A DNA stretch of 64,000 bases, taken from positions 1,798,001 to 1,862,000 of the forward strand of contig NZ_JAGSYA010000004.1 of assembly GCF_025685395.1 (NCBI RefSeq), given 5' to 3'. Below, piece after piece: positions 19,260 through 29,071 of the stretch. This DNA comes from Terriglobus tenax. Its GTDB lineage: Bacteria; Acidobacteriota; Terriglobia; Terriglobales; Acidobacteriaceae. A program made the position numbers and the translations under genes. Under the pieces are notes generated by a model, which had not been told where the DNA came from, did no database searches, and worked only from the letters and a program-made list of their open reading frames with translations. Each line of letters starts with the position of its first letter. The first letter of the stretch is position 1.

Positions 19260-20738
19260 TTATTCCGAGAGCTTCTTCACCACCAGCTCATTCAGCAGCG
19301 CCGGGTTGGCCTGTCCCTTCGACAGACGCATAACCTGGCCAACGAAGAAGGCAGAAACCGTCGTCTTGCCGCCCTTGAACTGCTCCACCTGCTTGGGATT
19401 GGCGGCGATCACCTCGTCGATCATCTTCTCGATCACCGAGGTGTCGCTGATCTGCTGCGGCTTCTCGCGCTCGTAGACCGCCGGGAAGTCCTCGCCCTTC
19501 TCAAAGCAGGTATCCAGCAACTGCTTCAGCATCTTGCTGGAAAGCTCTCCGCTCTCCGCCAGATCGGCGGCCATCGCCAGGCCTTTCATGCTGACGGGCG
19601 ACTGCTCCAGCTCAAGACCGGCAGCGTTCAGGCGTCCGGTCAACTCGCTGGTAATCAGCGCGGCCACGCGCTTGGGGCTCTTCGATGCCTTGGCAGCCGC
19701 TTCAAACTGGTCAGCAAAAGCAGCCGAACCAGTCAGCGTCTCTGCATCCTTCTCCGTGATGCCGTACTCCGCGATCAGGCGGGCGCGCTTGGCCTCCGGC
19801 AGCTCAGGAAGCCCCTTCAGAATCTCAGCCTTCCACTCGTCGCTGATCAAGAGCGGCGGAAGGTCCGGCTCCGGGAAGTAACGGTAGTCGTGCGCCTGCT
19901 CCTTCGAGCGCATGGAGTGGGTCACGCCTTCGGCGGAGTTATACAGGCGCGACTCCTGCACCACCTTGCCGCCGCTCTCCACAATCTCAATCTGGCGCTC
20001 GATCTCATACTCCAGCGCCGAACGGATGAAGCGGAACGAGTTCACATTCTTCACCTCGGCCTTGGTGCCGAACTGCGTCGCGCCCTTGGGCATGATGGAG
20101 ATGTTCGCGTCGCAGCGCAGCGAGCCCTCTTCCATGTTGCAGTCGCTGACACCAGCGTAGAGCAGGATCTCCTTCAGCTTGGTCAGGTAATCGAAGGCCT
20201 CCTGCGGCGTGCGCAGGTCGGGCTCGCTGACAATCTCAATCAGCGGCGTACCACAGCGGTTCAGATCGATGTAGCTCTTCGAAACCGAGTCCGGGAAGCC
20301 ATCGTGAATACTCTTGCCAGCGTCCTCTTCCATGTGCGCGCGGGTAATGCCGATGCGCTTCAGTCCGCCACTGCCGTCCGGAATATCCAGCCATCCGCCC
20401 TCGCAGGTAGGCTTGTCGAACTGCGAGATCTGATAGCCCTTAGGTGAATCCGGGTAGAAGTAATTCTTACGCGCGAAGATGCTGGTCGGATTGATGCGGC
20501 AGTTCAGCGCCGCTCCCGTCAGAACGGCAAACTCCACCGCCTGCTTGTTCAGCACGGGCAGGGCTCCGGGCAGGCCCAGGCATACCGGGCACACGTGCGT
20601 ATTCGGCTCGCCGCCATACAGGTTGACGCAGCCGCAGAAGGCCTTGGTCTTCGTTAAGAGCTGAACGTGGACCTCAAGTCCGATGACGGGCTGGTACTTG
20701 GCGAGAACCTCGGGCGAAAGCGCGCTTGCTGTGGGCAT
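19260..20738 (-). CDS. gatB: Asp-tRNA(Asn)/Glu-tRNA(Gln) amidotransferase subunit B
   Basis: A 492-residue GatB, the kinase/transamidase-partner subunit of GatCAB, which converts misacylated Glu-tRNA(Gln) and Asp-tRNA(Asn) to the correct amide forms. VIGLEVHVQL near the start, CPVCLGLPGALPV, DSPKGYQISQ and the MEEGSLRCDANIS signature (about 180) are all present, and the YqeY-like C-terminal tail domain follows. gatA and gatC are not nearby. The DMP19-like gene lies 20 bp upstream on the same strand. Confidence 0.96.
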   Translation of the reverse strand: MPTASALSPEVLAKYQPVIGLEVHVQLLTKTKAFCGCVNLYGGEPNTHVCPVCLGLPGALPVLNKQAVEFAVLTGAALNCRINPTSIFARKNYFYPDSPKGYQISQFDKPTCEGGWLDIPDGSGGLKRIGITRAHMEEDAGKSIHDGFPDSVSKSYIDLNRCGTPLIEIVSEPDLRTPQEAFDYLTKLKEILLYAGVSDCNMEEGSLRCDANISIMPKGATQFGTKAEVKNVNSFRFIRSALEYEIERQIEIVESGGKVVQESRLYNSAEGVTHSMRSKEQAHDYRYFPEPDLPPLLISDEWKAEILKGLPELPEAKRARLIAEYGITEKDAETLTGSAAFADQFEAAAKASKSPKRVAALITSELTGRLNAAGLELEQSPVSMKGLAMAADLAESGELSSKMLKQLLDTCFEKGEDFPAVYEREKPQQISDTSVIEKMIDEVIAANPKQVEQFKGGKTTVSAFFVGQVMRLSKGQANPALLNELVVKKLSE

Positions 20739-20758
20739 CAGAAGTAAATTTTATCAAT

Positions 20759-21286
20759 TCAGGAGCCGAAAACCCGCTCCGGATGCTTCCGTGCATACGG
20801 AATCCACGCCTCGTAAATCACAGAGCCGCCGTCGGCGGAGTCCTTCAGTTCCATGCCACGCCGGTCAATCCGGTCCGCTTGCTCTGTCAGACCAAGCCGT
20901 TCCAGCCCCTCGGCGGGATCCTCGCCTTCATTCATCCGGGCTAACAAGGGCACCATGAACTCAGCCGCTTCATGGAAGCACTCCGCCATCTCCGGCAGGC
21001 CAAGCTCCAGCAATCCCTCTTCGGTCTGGGCTACCAGGCCCGGTTCGCCGAAATTGCCAAAATGACAGGTCATGCTGTCCATGCTTAGGCTGATGTCGAG
21101 CCAGTGCGTCGCCGCCATGGCACGCAGGCCTACGGGCAGCTTGGCGATACAGGCGGAAAAGCTCCCACGGCTGTCGTACGGATCGCCCTTGGCCCGCTTG
21201 GTCAGCGTAGCTTCCAGCGTCTTCATCAGCGCATCGTCATCCTTGCGCAGGATAGGCCACTTTTCCTCTCGCAGTGCCTGCTTCAT
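20759..21286 (-). CDS. DMP19-like (DUF4375) protein
   Basis: A 175-residue cytoplasmic acidic protein resembling the DMP19/DUF4375 family by its helical repeats and the segment DSMTCHFGNFGEPGLVAQTEEGLLELG. Neisserial DMP19 mimics DNA and sequesters the repressor NHTF; whether this relative does so is unknown. Start chosen at ATG 21286 (MKQALREEKWP). A TTG at 21334 would add 16 residues but has no Shine-Dalgarno. Likely co-transcribed with gatB. Confidence 0.55.
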   Translation of the reverse strand: MKQALREEKWPILRKDDDALMKTLEATLTKRAKGDPYDSRGSFSACIAKLPVGLRAMAATHWLDISLSMDSMTCHFGNFGEPGLVAQTEEGLLELGLPEMAECFHEAAEFMVPLLARMNEGEDPAEGLERLGLTEQADRIDRRGMELKDSADGGSVIYEAWIPYARKHPERVFGS

Positions 21287-21347
21287 GGCGAGAGTGTAGC
21301 GCAGCCGCGCCGCAATCTCACGCCCGGTGGACAAGCTGTGTCAACAC

Positions 21348-22637
21348 TTACAGAACAACTCGCAGCCGGAAGCCCATCACCACCGTCCCATCCAGCCGTC
21401 GATCGTTGGCCGGGTCGATGACAATCTGAAAGTCGGGACCAAACTCCGTACTGCGGTTGATGCGCGCGCGGTAGAACATCTCGTACAACTGCTCCATACG
21501 CTTGCTGGTGTCCTGCGGGCTTACCGACGAGAACGCCGCGCCAAACATGTCGCCCCGCCTGCCGAACGGCCGGATATGCGCAAAACCCAGACCCTCTGTA
21601 TGCTTGGCCGTCGTCCCTCGGGACGGCGCCACCCCCATGCGTCCAAAGACCACCCATGCGCGAAACTCGTGGTCCACCTCGCCATAGACGCCATATCCAC
21701 TACCCCGATTCTTCGTATCGTCGCGCCACACGCCCACGCGGTAGATCTGGTCGCCCTTGCCAAGCACGCCGTTCTTGTAGCCGACTTCAAGGCCTTCGTA
21801 GAAGTGCCCATGGGCAATGGTCTGCGGCCCGGTGTAGGCCGTGCCCTCCGTGTCTACCGTCACCAGGTGCGCGTACCACTTGCGGTTGAGCTGGTAGGCC
21901 AGTGCCCCGCCGGAGCTGTAGGCGCCGGAGTACGGATTAGCGAAATTACCGTCGTAGGTGCCGGCCAGGAATTGCCGCGTCTCGTCGTTGTTGACTGGGC
22001 TTAGCCCCATAAAGTCGTTGGGATGAATCTTGCCCACGTAGAGGGCCAGGCGGCCGTTCAGCATGTCCTGCCGCCAGTACAGCAGGTTCAACGTTATAGG
22101 CCGCTGCGGGCCGGTCGCCTGCAGGCACTGGATGAAGTTGGCCGCGCCCACCGCGTCGCTCAGGTCCCATTGCTGGCTGGTACCGATGTTCGTGCCGGAC
22201 CGTACCAGGAAATTCAGCGATCCGCGATTGCCGCCCTTCTGGTGAAAGACCCAGCTTCCGTTAAAGTCCAGCCTGCCACTGAACTGCTGGTGGCGCGGCG
22301 CCTCCGGCACCACGTTATGGGAATACTGCGAAAGAAGGGTGTACGCCGCGCCCACAGTCAAGCGGTAACGCGCGCTCAACTGGTGCAACCCGCCATTTAA
22401 CGGGCCAAGCACCGGCTGTAAAGGATCTGCCTGGAACAGCGGGTCAGCGGGAATATCTTTCTGTGCCTGCGCGTCGGAGTCCATCTCCTGCACAAACGCC
22501 GCATGAGGCGGGGTCTGCTGTACCGGCATCATCCGCTGGCTTTGCACCGGGGCAGACTCCTGCTGCGCGGCCTGCGCAAAGCAGGCGCCGCAAAGGGTTA
22601 CCGCCAGCAACGCCGGCATCCATCTTCGTTCCCTCAT
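21348..22637 (-). CDS. OprB-type carbohydrate-selective porin
   Basis: A 429-residue outer-membrane porin with a signal peptide (cleavage near FAQAA, about residue 24). The mature protein has a Gln/Pro-rich start, then about 16 amphipathic strands with Gly/Asn turns. Phrases such as YWRQDMLNGRLALYVGKIHPNDFM and GVYGEVDHEF fit the OprB family. It should allow sugar diffusion across the outer membrane. It stands alone; the PepSY gene upstream is on the same strand, 68 bp away. Confidence 0.8.
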   Translation of the reverse strand: MRERRWMPALLAVTLCGACFAQAAQQESAPVQSQRMMPVQQTPPHAAFVQEMDSDAQAQKDIPADPLFQADPLQPVLGPLNGGLHQLSARYRLTVGAAYTLLSQYSHNVVPEAPRHQQFSGRLDFNGSWVFHQKGGNRGSLNFLVRSGTNIGTSQQWDLSDAVGAANFIQCLQATGPQRPITLNLLYWRQDMLNGRLALYVGKIHPNDFMGLSPVNNDETRQFLAGTYDGNFANPYSGAYSSGGALAYQLNRKWYAHLVTVDTEGTAYTGPQTIAHGHFYEGLEVGYKNGVLGKGDQIYRVGVWRDDTKNRGSGYGVYGEVDHEFRAWVVFGRMGVAPSRGTTAKHTEGLGFAHIRPFGRRGDMFGAAFSSVSPQDTSKRMEQLYEMFYRARINRSTEFGPDFQIVIDPANDRRLDGTVVMGFRLRVVL

Positions 22638-22705
22638 ACGTGCGTGAAACCGGTCTTTCCTGTGGGGTTCGTTAAATGGATGCTATGGCAGGAAATGCGA
22701 TTCGG

Positions 22706-23881
22706 CTAAGTTTCTAGGGGTGCAGAAGACGCCGCGCCGCGCAGTGTCTTCCAGCGGTGCCGCAGCCAGCGGTTCCAGTACATCAGCAGGCCGGTAATAC
22801 TCAGCACCGCCAGGCTAAGCCCCAGGCAGAACCACACCACCTTCCACCCCACGCCCCACAGCGTTCCAAAGTGCAGCGGATACATGGCCCACATCACCCA
22901 GTCGCCCAGCGTCTGGTTCTGTCCGTAGTGCCAGGTGGCCAGCAGGTTTCCAGTACCGCCGCTGTAAGTCAGAATGTCACGGTGCGAGAAGTCACCCGGC
23001 TCCTCCACGTCCATGTAGACGGTCACATTGCCGCCGGGCTGCCCTGTCAGGCCAAAGCCGCTCAAAAACGCCGCGGGCAGGTGATTATGCGCCTTCTCCA
23101 GAATGGACTCCAGGCTGACCTGCCCACTGGCAGCCACCTCCTTCAGCGGCTCCGGCTCCTTCATGTTCTTCAGCGGAGACACCACGCCAACCACCGCCGC
23201 AACCTGCCGGGGAAAACCAAAATAGATGCCGCTGATGGCCCACCAGCTCACAATCGCCAGGGTCCAGAAGCCGATGGCGTTGTGCGCGTCAAAGTTGATG
23301 CGCCGCCATCCGCTGCGGAAGTTGATGCGCAGGCCGCGTACCCATGTCTTCACGCCCGGCCACCACAGGAAGATACCGCTGATGGCCAGCAGCAGCAGCA
23401 CCATCGCCGCAACCGCGTTGACGCCCACACCAATATTGCCCATCAGGAGCGAGGTGTGCAGGTCATGCACCCATTCAATCCAGCTCCTGCCCGTCTCCCT
23501 CACCGCACCGGTGGCCATGTCTGCCGCCACCTCGGTGTATTTGCCGGCGGCGTTCTGCAGGTAAACCTCGTAATGAGGCTTCTCCGGAGTGGGCATCGTC
23601 ACAAAGGTGACGTGCTCTCCGGGCTTCTTCGCCTCCGCCATGCGAATCACCGTGGAGACCGGCGCCGGCTCGCTCGCAAACGCTCCTCTGGGCTGGCCAA
23701 GGATCGAGAACTCGTCCTCAAAGACAAGCAAGGCTCCCGTGGTGCCAATCACCACGATGTAGAGCGACAGCAGAATGCCTGCCCAAAGATGCACCTGGAA
23801 GAGCGCACGGCGCAGCCACAACTTCCGCGGATGATGGAGAAAGGTCTGGAACATCGCAGTCGATACCGTTCGCGGTTCCAT
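22706..23881 (-). CDS. PepSY-associated TM helix (PiuB-like) membrane protein
   Basis: A 391-residue inner-membrane protein. The N-terminal FQVHLWAGILLSLYIVVIGTTGALLVFEDE, WVHDLHTSLLMG with HDLH, the second pair of helices, and MYPLHFGTLWG with histidines fit the PepSY_TM family, which is linked to siderophore-iron reduction or uptake. No iron transporter lies beside it. An AAATT/AATTT inverted repeat sits in its leader. The Shine-Dalgarno placement favours another ATG at 23889 in a different frame (see findings), so the first residues are uncertain; ATG 23854 is an alternative. Confidence 0.85.
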   Translation of the reverse strand: MEPRTVSTAMFQTFLHHPRKLWLRRALFQVHLWAGILLSLYIVVIGTTGALLVFEDEFSILGQPRGAFASEPAPVSTVIRMAEAKKPGEHVTFVTMPTPEKPHYEVYLQNAAGKYTEVAADMATGAVRETGRSWIEWVHDLHTSLLMGNIGVGVNAVAAMVLLLLAISGIFLWWPGVKTWVRGLRINFRSGWRRINFDAHNAIGFWTLAIVSWWAISGIYFGFPRQVAAVVGVVSPLKNMKEPEPLKEVAASGQVSLESILEKAHNHLPAAFLSGFGLTGQPGGNVTVYMDVEEPGDFSHRDILTYSGGTGNLLATWHYGQNQTLGDWVMWAMYPLHFGTLWGVGWKVVWFCLGLSLAVLSITGLLMYWNRWLRHRWKTLRGAASSAPLET

Positions 23882-23902
23882 CCCTCCATGGAAGCCTCTC
23901 CT

Positions 23903-23920
23903 TAAATTACGACAAATTTA
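23903..23920. promoter_or_regulatory. AT-rich inverted repeat, possible operator of the PepSY gene
   Basis: TAAATT-ACGACA-AATTTA lies 22 bp upstream of the PepSY gene start, in the gap before divergently transcribed mfd. The size and symmetry suit a dimeric repressor, perhaps iron-responsive given the gene family; there is no match good enough to call a Fur box. Confidence 0.35.
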
Positions 23921-24004
23921 GTCCTCAATCCAGCCTCTTTCTCTCAACTCGCTTATTTATCAAGCACCTAACGAAATCTCACACGTTAATTACACTGAAA
24001 GCAG

Positions 24005-27000
24005 ATGATTCTCCCTTTCGTCCGCGAGCTGTTTGCGGAGCTGGAGCATACTGACCCGTATGAGCGTGTGCGCCGCCACCTGAGTGCCGGTGTGGGGCGT
24101 CGTCGTGTCTCCGGGCTTACTTTCACCGCCCGCGCGCTGTACATGCCCTTCCTGGTGCGCGCCAGCCACACACCCTGCCTGGTCATCGTGCCGGACAACA
24201 AGGCCGCTGAAGCCCTGCACCAGGCGGTTACCGAAGCCTGCGATCTTACCGGCGCGCTCGATCCGAAAACGGTTCTGCGCCTGCCCGCGCATGACGTACT
24301 GCCGTTTGAGAATCTGTCCCCGCACGCCGAAATCCAGGAGCAGCGCGCCGCCACGCTTTGGAAGATTGCCAGCGGCACGGCGAAGCTGGTCATCGCTCCG
24401 CTGGAGTCAGCCTGTATGCGGCTGTTTTCCCGCGACCACTATGCCGGCCTTGCCCTGCATCTGAAGCGGGGCGAAGAGCACATCCCGGAGATGCTGCTCG
24501 AGCACCTGCTCTCGGTCGGATACACACGCGTCGATGTCGTGGAGATGCCCGGCCAGGTGACCCACCGCGGCGGCATCATCGACGTCTACTCTCCGGAACA
24601 GGACCGCCCCGTCCGCATCGACTTCTTCGGCGACGAGATTGAGACCATCCGCAAGTTCGATCCGGAGACGCAGCGCAGCTCCACGCCCATTGAAGAAGCC
24701 CTGCTGCTGCCGCTGACCGAGACTCCCGTTACTGAAGCCCTGTTGACCGCCATCAACAATCGCCTGACACGCTCTGGAGCGACCGCCGCGGAGCTGCAAG
24801 GCGGCGAAGCGATTGAACAGCAGGACCAGCCCCGTGAGATTCGCACCACCTACGGCGAAGCCACTGTCTTCCCCGGATGGGAGTTCTACGCCCCCGTCGC
24901 CGGGGCCAACAGCGACCTGCTGCACCTGATGGGAGCAACAACACGCGTCTTCGTGGACGAACCCGCCATGGTGAAGAACCAGGGCGAGCGCTGGTGGAAC
25001 AAGATTGAGCAGGCACACGACCGCGCCGGCATCGGCTCGCTGGTCCGGGCCGAAGATATCTACCTTTCGCCGTGGGACCTGGAAGATCGCATCCGCAGAA
25101 TGCCGGGCATTGAGCTGGATCAGCTGGGCGCAGTGGACGTACTCGATTCGCAGGTCGACGCGCTGAGCGGCATCGAGATGCCCACGCGGCCCACAACGCG
25201 CTTCCATGGCTCAATTCCCGCACTGGTGGAACAGCTCCGTTCGCTGATGAACCAGGAGGCACGCGTTGTGCTCACCGCACCCAACCAGGGAGAGGTGGAA
25301 CGCCTGGCCGGGCTGCTGCAGGAGTACAAGGTCCCTTACCGCATCGGCTCGCGCACACAGACGGCCAGCGGATCGGCCAACGTGTACGACGAGACAACCT
25401 ATCACTCTGGCAGCGCGAATGCCCCCATGATCGTACGCGCCGCTCTGCTGAACGGCGTGCATGTGCTGGACATGGATCAGGCCACCGCCCGTCAGATGGT
25501 GGTCTACGGAGCGCAGGACCTGCAAGATGAAGCCGACATCGCTCCGCGCCGCACCGCGGGCAAGAAGTCCAAGACCGCCGCCTTTGTCTCTGACTTCCGC
25601 GATCTGGCCATGGGCGACTACGTCGTCCACGTCGAGCACGGCATCGCGCAGTACCAGGGCCTCCGCACCATCGATCAGGACGGGCTCCCATTGGAGCTCA
25701 TGACGCTGGAGTTCGCTGAGGGCGCAAAGCTCTACGTCCCGCTCACGCGGCTCGATCTGATCCAGAAGTATCGCTCCACCGACACCGGCCCCGCGCCGGA
25801 GCTGAATAAGCTGGGCAACCAGCAGTGGGCCAAAACCAAGGCGCGCGTGAAGAAGGCCATGCAGGACATGACCGACGAGCTGCTGAAGCTCTACGCGCAG
25901 CGCCAGGCAGCGCAGGGTTATGCCTTCTCGCCGGACAACAACCTGATGCGCGAGTTCGAAGACGCCTTCGACTACAACGAGACCGACGACCAGATCTCGG
26001 CCATTGCTGACATCAAGGGCGACATGGAGAACACGCGCCCCATGGATCGCCTGCTGTGCGGCGACGTGGGTTACGGCAAGACAGAGGTGGCCATGCGCGC
26101 CGCCTTCAAGGCCGTACAGGACTCCAAGCAGGTCGCTGTGCTGACACCCACCACCGTGCTCAGTTTCCAGCACTACGAGAGCTTCAAGAAGCGCTTCGCC
26201 AAGTTTCCCGTCAACGTCGAAATGATCTCCCGCTTCCGTACCGCCAAGGAGCAGAAGAAGATCGCCGAAGACACCGCCGCGGGCAAGGTCGACATCCTGA
26301 TCGGCACACACCGCCTGCTCTCAAAAGACCTCTCGTTCCAGGATCTCGGCCTGCTGATCGTCGACGAAGAACAACGCTTTGGAGTGCGCCACAAGGAACG
26401 CATGAAGCAGTTCCGCGCGCACCTGGACGTACTGGCCATGTCCGCCACGCCCATTCCGCGCACGCTGCACATGTCGCTCGTCGGCTTGCGCGACATGAGC
26501 GTGATTGAAACACCGCCCAAGGACCGCATGGCCATCCAGACCATCGTGGCCAAGTACGACGACAAGATCGTCCGCACCGCCATTGAGATGGAGCTGGAGC
26601 GCGGCGGCCAGGCCTACTTCGTTCACAACCGCGTGGAGACCATCTACGACATCGCTGCCCGCATCCGCGAGCTGGTGCCGCAGGCCCGCGTTGTAGTGGG
26701 CCACGGCCAGATGGGCGAGAGCGAGCTGGAACGCGTCATGCTCGCCTTCATGAACCACGAGTACGACGTCCTTGTGGCCACCAGCATCATCGAAAACGGC
26801 CTCGACATCCCGTTGGCCAATACCATCCTGATCAACCGCGCGGACCGTCACGGACTGAGCGAGCTTTATCAGCTCCGCGGCCGTGTGGGCCGCAGCAATC
26901 GCCGCGCATACGCCTATCTGCTGATCCCTCCGGAGACGGAGCTGACCGAAGTCGCACGCCGCCGACTTGCCGCACTGAAAGAATTCTCTGACCTGGGCGC

Positions 27001-27646
27001 CGGCTTCAAAATCGCCGCGCTCGATCTGGAACTGCGCGGCGCGGGCAACATGCTGGGCGGCGAACAGAGCGGCCATATTGAAGCCATCGGCTTTGAGATG
27101 TACACCACCCTTCTGGAAGAAGCAGTCGCCAAGATGAAGGGCGAGGAGCGGCAGGAACGTCAGCCGGTCCAACTGAATCTGGGCATCTCCCTGCGCATCG
27201 ACAACGACTACATTGGCGAAGAGAACCAGCGCCTGCGCATGTACAAGCGCATTGCCGGAGCGACTACCGACGCCGATCTGGCCGACGTTCGCGCCGAACT
27301 GATTGACCGCTACGGCACACTGCCGGACTCCGTGCTGAACCTGCTCTCTGCCGCCGAACTGCGGCTCACAGCCGAGCGCCTCTGCGTCTCGCAGATCGAC
27401 CGCAAGCGCACTCAGATCGAGATTCAGAAGAAGAAGGAAAACGTGGAGATGCTCCATGTGCGCTTCGATCCGAAGAGCATGATCGACCCCGGCGAGCTGA
27501 TGAAGCTGGTCGCCCGTTACGCTAAGCGTGGAGCACAGTTCTCCCCGCAGGGCGTTCTGCGCTGGCCGCTCACTTCGGCAAAGTCAGAAGACGTGTTGGC
27601 GGAGACGCGTTCGCTGCTGGAACAGCTCGTACTGCGGCCGCAGTAG
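24005..27646 (+). CDS. mfd: Transcription-repair coupling factor Mfd
   Basis: A 1213-residue ATPase that removes stalled RNA polymerase and recruits UvrA. In order: a UvrB-like N-terminal module (1-350), the RNA-polymerase interaction domain starting at GDYVVHVEHGIAQYQGL (about 537), RecG-like helicase lobes with Walker A GDVGYGKTE (about 685) and Walker B DEEQ (about 786), the TRG motif region, and the C-terminal UvrA-binding TRCF domain. Slightly longer than E. coli Mfd (1148). Confidence 0.97.
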   Translation: MILPFVRELFAELEHTDPYERVRRHLSAGVGRRRVSGLTFTARALYMPFLVRASHTPCLVIVPDNKAAEALHQAVTEACDLTGALDPKTVLRLPAHDVLPFENLSPHAEIQEQRAATLWKIASGTAKLVIAPLESACMRLFSRDHYAGLALHLKRGEEHIPEMLLEHLLSVGYTRVDVVEMPGQVTHRGGIIDVYSPEQDRPVRIDFFGDEIETIRKFDPETQRSSTPIEEALLLPLTETPVTEALLTAINNRLTRSGATAAELQGGEAIEQQDQPREIRTTYGEATVFPGWEFYAPVAGANSDLLHLMGATTRVFVDEPAMVKNQGERWWNKIEQAHDRAGIGSLVRAEDIYLSPWDLEDRIRRMPGIELDQLGAVDVLDSQVDALSGIEMPTRPTTRFHGSIPALVEQLRSLMNQEARVVLTAPNQGEVERLAGLLQEYKVPYRIGSRTQTASGSANVYDETTYHSGSANAPMIVRAALLNGVHVLDMDQATARQMVVYGAQDLQDEADIAPRRTAGKKSKTAAFVSDFRDLAMGDYVVHVEHGIAQYQGLRTIDQDGLPLELMTLEFAEGAKLYVPLTRLDLIQKYRSTDTGPAPELNKLGNQQWAKTKARVKKAMQDMTDELLKLYAQRQAAQGYAFSPDNNLMREFEDAFDYNETDDQISAIADIKGDMENTRPMDRLLCGDVGYGKTEVAMRAAFKAVQDSKQVAVLTPTTVLSFQHYESFKKRFAKFPVNVEMISRFRTAKEQKKIAEDTAAGKVDILIGTHRLLSKDLSFQDLGLLIVDEEQRFGVRHKERMKQFRAHLDVLAMSATPIPRTLHMSLVGLRDMSVIETPPKDRMAIQTIVAKYDDKIVRTAIEMELERGGQAYFVHNRVETIYDIAARIRELVPQARVVVGHGQMGESELERVMLAFMNHEYDVLVATSIIENGLDIPLANTILINRADRHGLSELYQLRGRVGRSNRRAYAYLLIPPETELTEVARRRLAALKEFSDLGAGFKIAALDLELRGAGNMLGGEQSGHIEAIGFEMYTTLLEEAVAKMKGEERQERQPVQLNLGISLRIDNDYIGEENQRLRMYKRIAGATTDADLADVRAELIDRYGTLPDSVLNLLSAAELRLTAERLCVSQIDRKRTQIEIQKKKENVEMLHVRFDPKSMIDPGELMKLVARYAKRGAQFSPQGVLRWPLTSAKSEDVLAETRSLLEQLVLRPQ

Positions 27647-27662
27647 TTATCTTTCGGCTTAT

Positions 27663-27702
27663 CTTGCGCTGCCACCCCTGAATGGGGGTTATCACCCGCA
27701 AG
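27663..27702 (+). other. Nested hairpin downstream of mfd / upstream of TSUP gene
   Basis: Outer stem CTTGCG / CGCAAG encloses an inner ACCCC / GGGGT hairpin. It lacks a T-tract, so it is either a poor mfd terminator or a leader structure of the next gene. Confidence 0.35.
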
Positions 27703-27777
27703 CTCCCGGCAGAAACTGAATGCAAGGCCGTTCATCAAGGCCATACGAAGCATTTCCAGAAGGAGCGAGGAACAGCG

Positions 27778-28677
27778 ATGATCGCTTACTCCATTCCATT
27801 TCTGTGCTGGCTGTTCTTCGGAGCGACCGTGGCCGGCATCTTTGGCGCGCTGCTGGGCATTGGCGGCGGCATGTTCATTGTTCCCATCATGGTGCTTGGC
27901 TTTCACCTGCCCATGAAGTACGCCGTGGCCGCCAGCATCGTCTCGGTCATCGCCACCTCCAACGCAGGCGGCTCCTCGTACGTGGAGAAGCGCATCGCCA
28001 ACATCAAGCTGGCCATGTACCTGGAGATCTTCACCACCTTCGGCGCCATCGCCGGAGCCGCTCTGGCCCTGCATCTGGCCGAGTGGCTCATGCTTCTGGT
28101 CTTCGCATTGCTGACCCTCTACATGGGTTACGGATCGTTCACCACGCGCAACCTGGATGAGCAGCGCATCGCCGCTGGCTCCTTCAACACGCCGCCCACG
28201 GGGACGCTGGCAAAGAAGCTCGACATCCACGGCGCGTACTATGACCAGTCTCTCAAGCAGGAGGTGCCGTACCACGTCACCGGGCTCGGCCTTGGCGGCA
28301 TCATCTCCGTGCTCGCGGGCCTGTGCTCCGGCCTGCTGGGCGTGGGCGGAGGCATCCTGAAGGTCTCCGCCATGAACCGCTACATGAATGTGCCGATGAA
28401 GGTCTCAGTCGGCACCAGCAAGCTGATGATCGGCATTACCGCGGCGGTCTCGTCGCTGGTCTTCTTTCTTGCTGGAACGCTGCATTTCTCGCTGGTTGGC
28501 CCGGTCGCCCTGGGCACCACGCTCGGCGCGAACATCGGCACCTCCATCATGAACCGCCTTCGATCGCGCGACCTGAAGCTGGTCTTCACCGTTGTAGTGC
28601 TCTACATGAGTTATTCCATGATCGCCAAGGCGATCCAGCTGCACTGGGGCATCCATCTTCCCAGCTTTGGAGCGTAG
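27778..28677 (+). CDS. TSUP (TauE/SafE, DUF81) anion exporter
   Basis: A 299-residue inner-membrane protein with about eight helices in two pseudo-symmetric halves. The paired signatures GIFGALLGIGGGMFIVPIM (20-38) and LCSGLLGVGGGILKVSAM in the second half are those of the sulfite/sulfonate/organic anion exporter family. Substrate unknown. AAGGAG and GAGG lie upstream of ATG 27778. It precedes a DUF1634 gene by 2 bp; this pairing is common and suggests one complex. Confidence 0.9.
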   Translation: MIAYSIPFLCWLFFGATVAGIFGALLGIGGGMFIVPIMVLGFHLPMKYAVAASIVSVIATSNAGGSSYVEKRIANIKLAMYLEIFTTFGAIAGAALALHLAEWLMLLVFALLTLYMGYGSFTTRNLDEQRIAAGSFNTPPTGTLAKKLDIHGAYYDQSLKQEVPYHVTGLGLGGIISVLAGLCSGLLGVGGGILKVSAMNRYMNVPMKVSVGTSKLMIGITAAVSSLVFFLAGTLHFSLVGPVALGTTLGANIGTSIMNRLRSRDLKLVFTVVVLYMSYSMIAKAIQLHWGIHLPSFGA

Positions 28678-28679
28678 CC

Positions 28680-29060
28680 ATGATTGATACCCACGAAGAG
28701 AAAGGCCTCTACACCGCCGTCCACAACGTGCTCACCTTCGGCATGTGGGTTTCCACCGCGCTGTTCAGCATCGGCGTCGCTCTGGCCATCGTGCATCCTG
28801 ACCGTGTTCCCTCAAGCCTGGAAGCGATGCCCGACTACTACCACTGGAGCGTTGTCACCCACGGCCTTGCGCACGGCGACCCAAATATCTGGATGATGAT
28901 CGGCGTCGTGCTGCTGATCCTTACACCCATCGGCCGGGTGGTGGCCTCCACCATCGCTTTTGTCCAGACCGGAGAACGCATCTGGGCCGGGATGACTCTG
29001 CTGGTGCTGGCCATCATCTCGCTGAGTTTCGTCCTGGCGCGCACGGGCATCCTCCACTAG
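28680..29060 (+). CDS. DUF1634 membrane protein, TSUP partner
   Basis: A 126-residue protein with three predicted membrane helices (about 18-37, 70-93 and 101-122) and the DUF1634 blocks FGMWVSTALFSIGVAL and GLLILTP-like ILTPIGRV. Its ATG lies two bases after the TSUP stop, so the two are translated from one message. The family is otherwise uncharacterised; a role as a small subunit of the exporter is inference from conserved pairing. Confidence 0.85.
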   Translation: MIDTHEEKGLYTAVHNVLTFGMWVSTALFSIGVALAIVHPDRVPSSLEAMPDYYHWSVVTHGLAHGDPNIWMMIGVVLLILTPIGRVVASTIAFVQTGERIWAGMTLLVLAIISLSFVLARTGILH

Positions 29061-29071
29061 TCGCCTTTGCT

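Noticed and set aside
21325..21347. TTGACA-like -35 element upstream of the DMP19-like gene
   Set aside because: TTGACA is present on the minus strand but no fitting -10 at 16-18 bp; not listed as a promoter.
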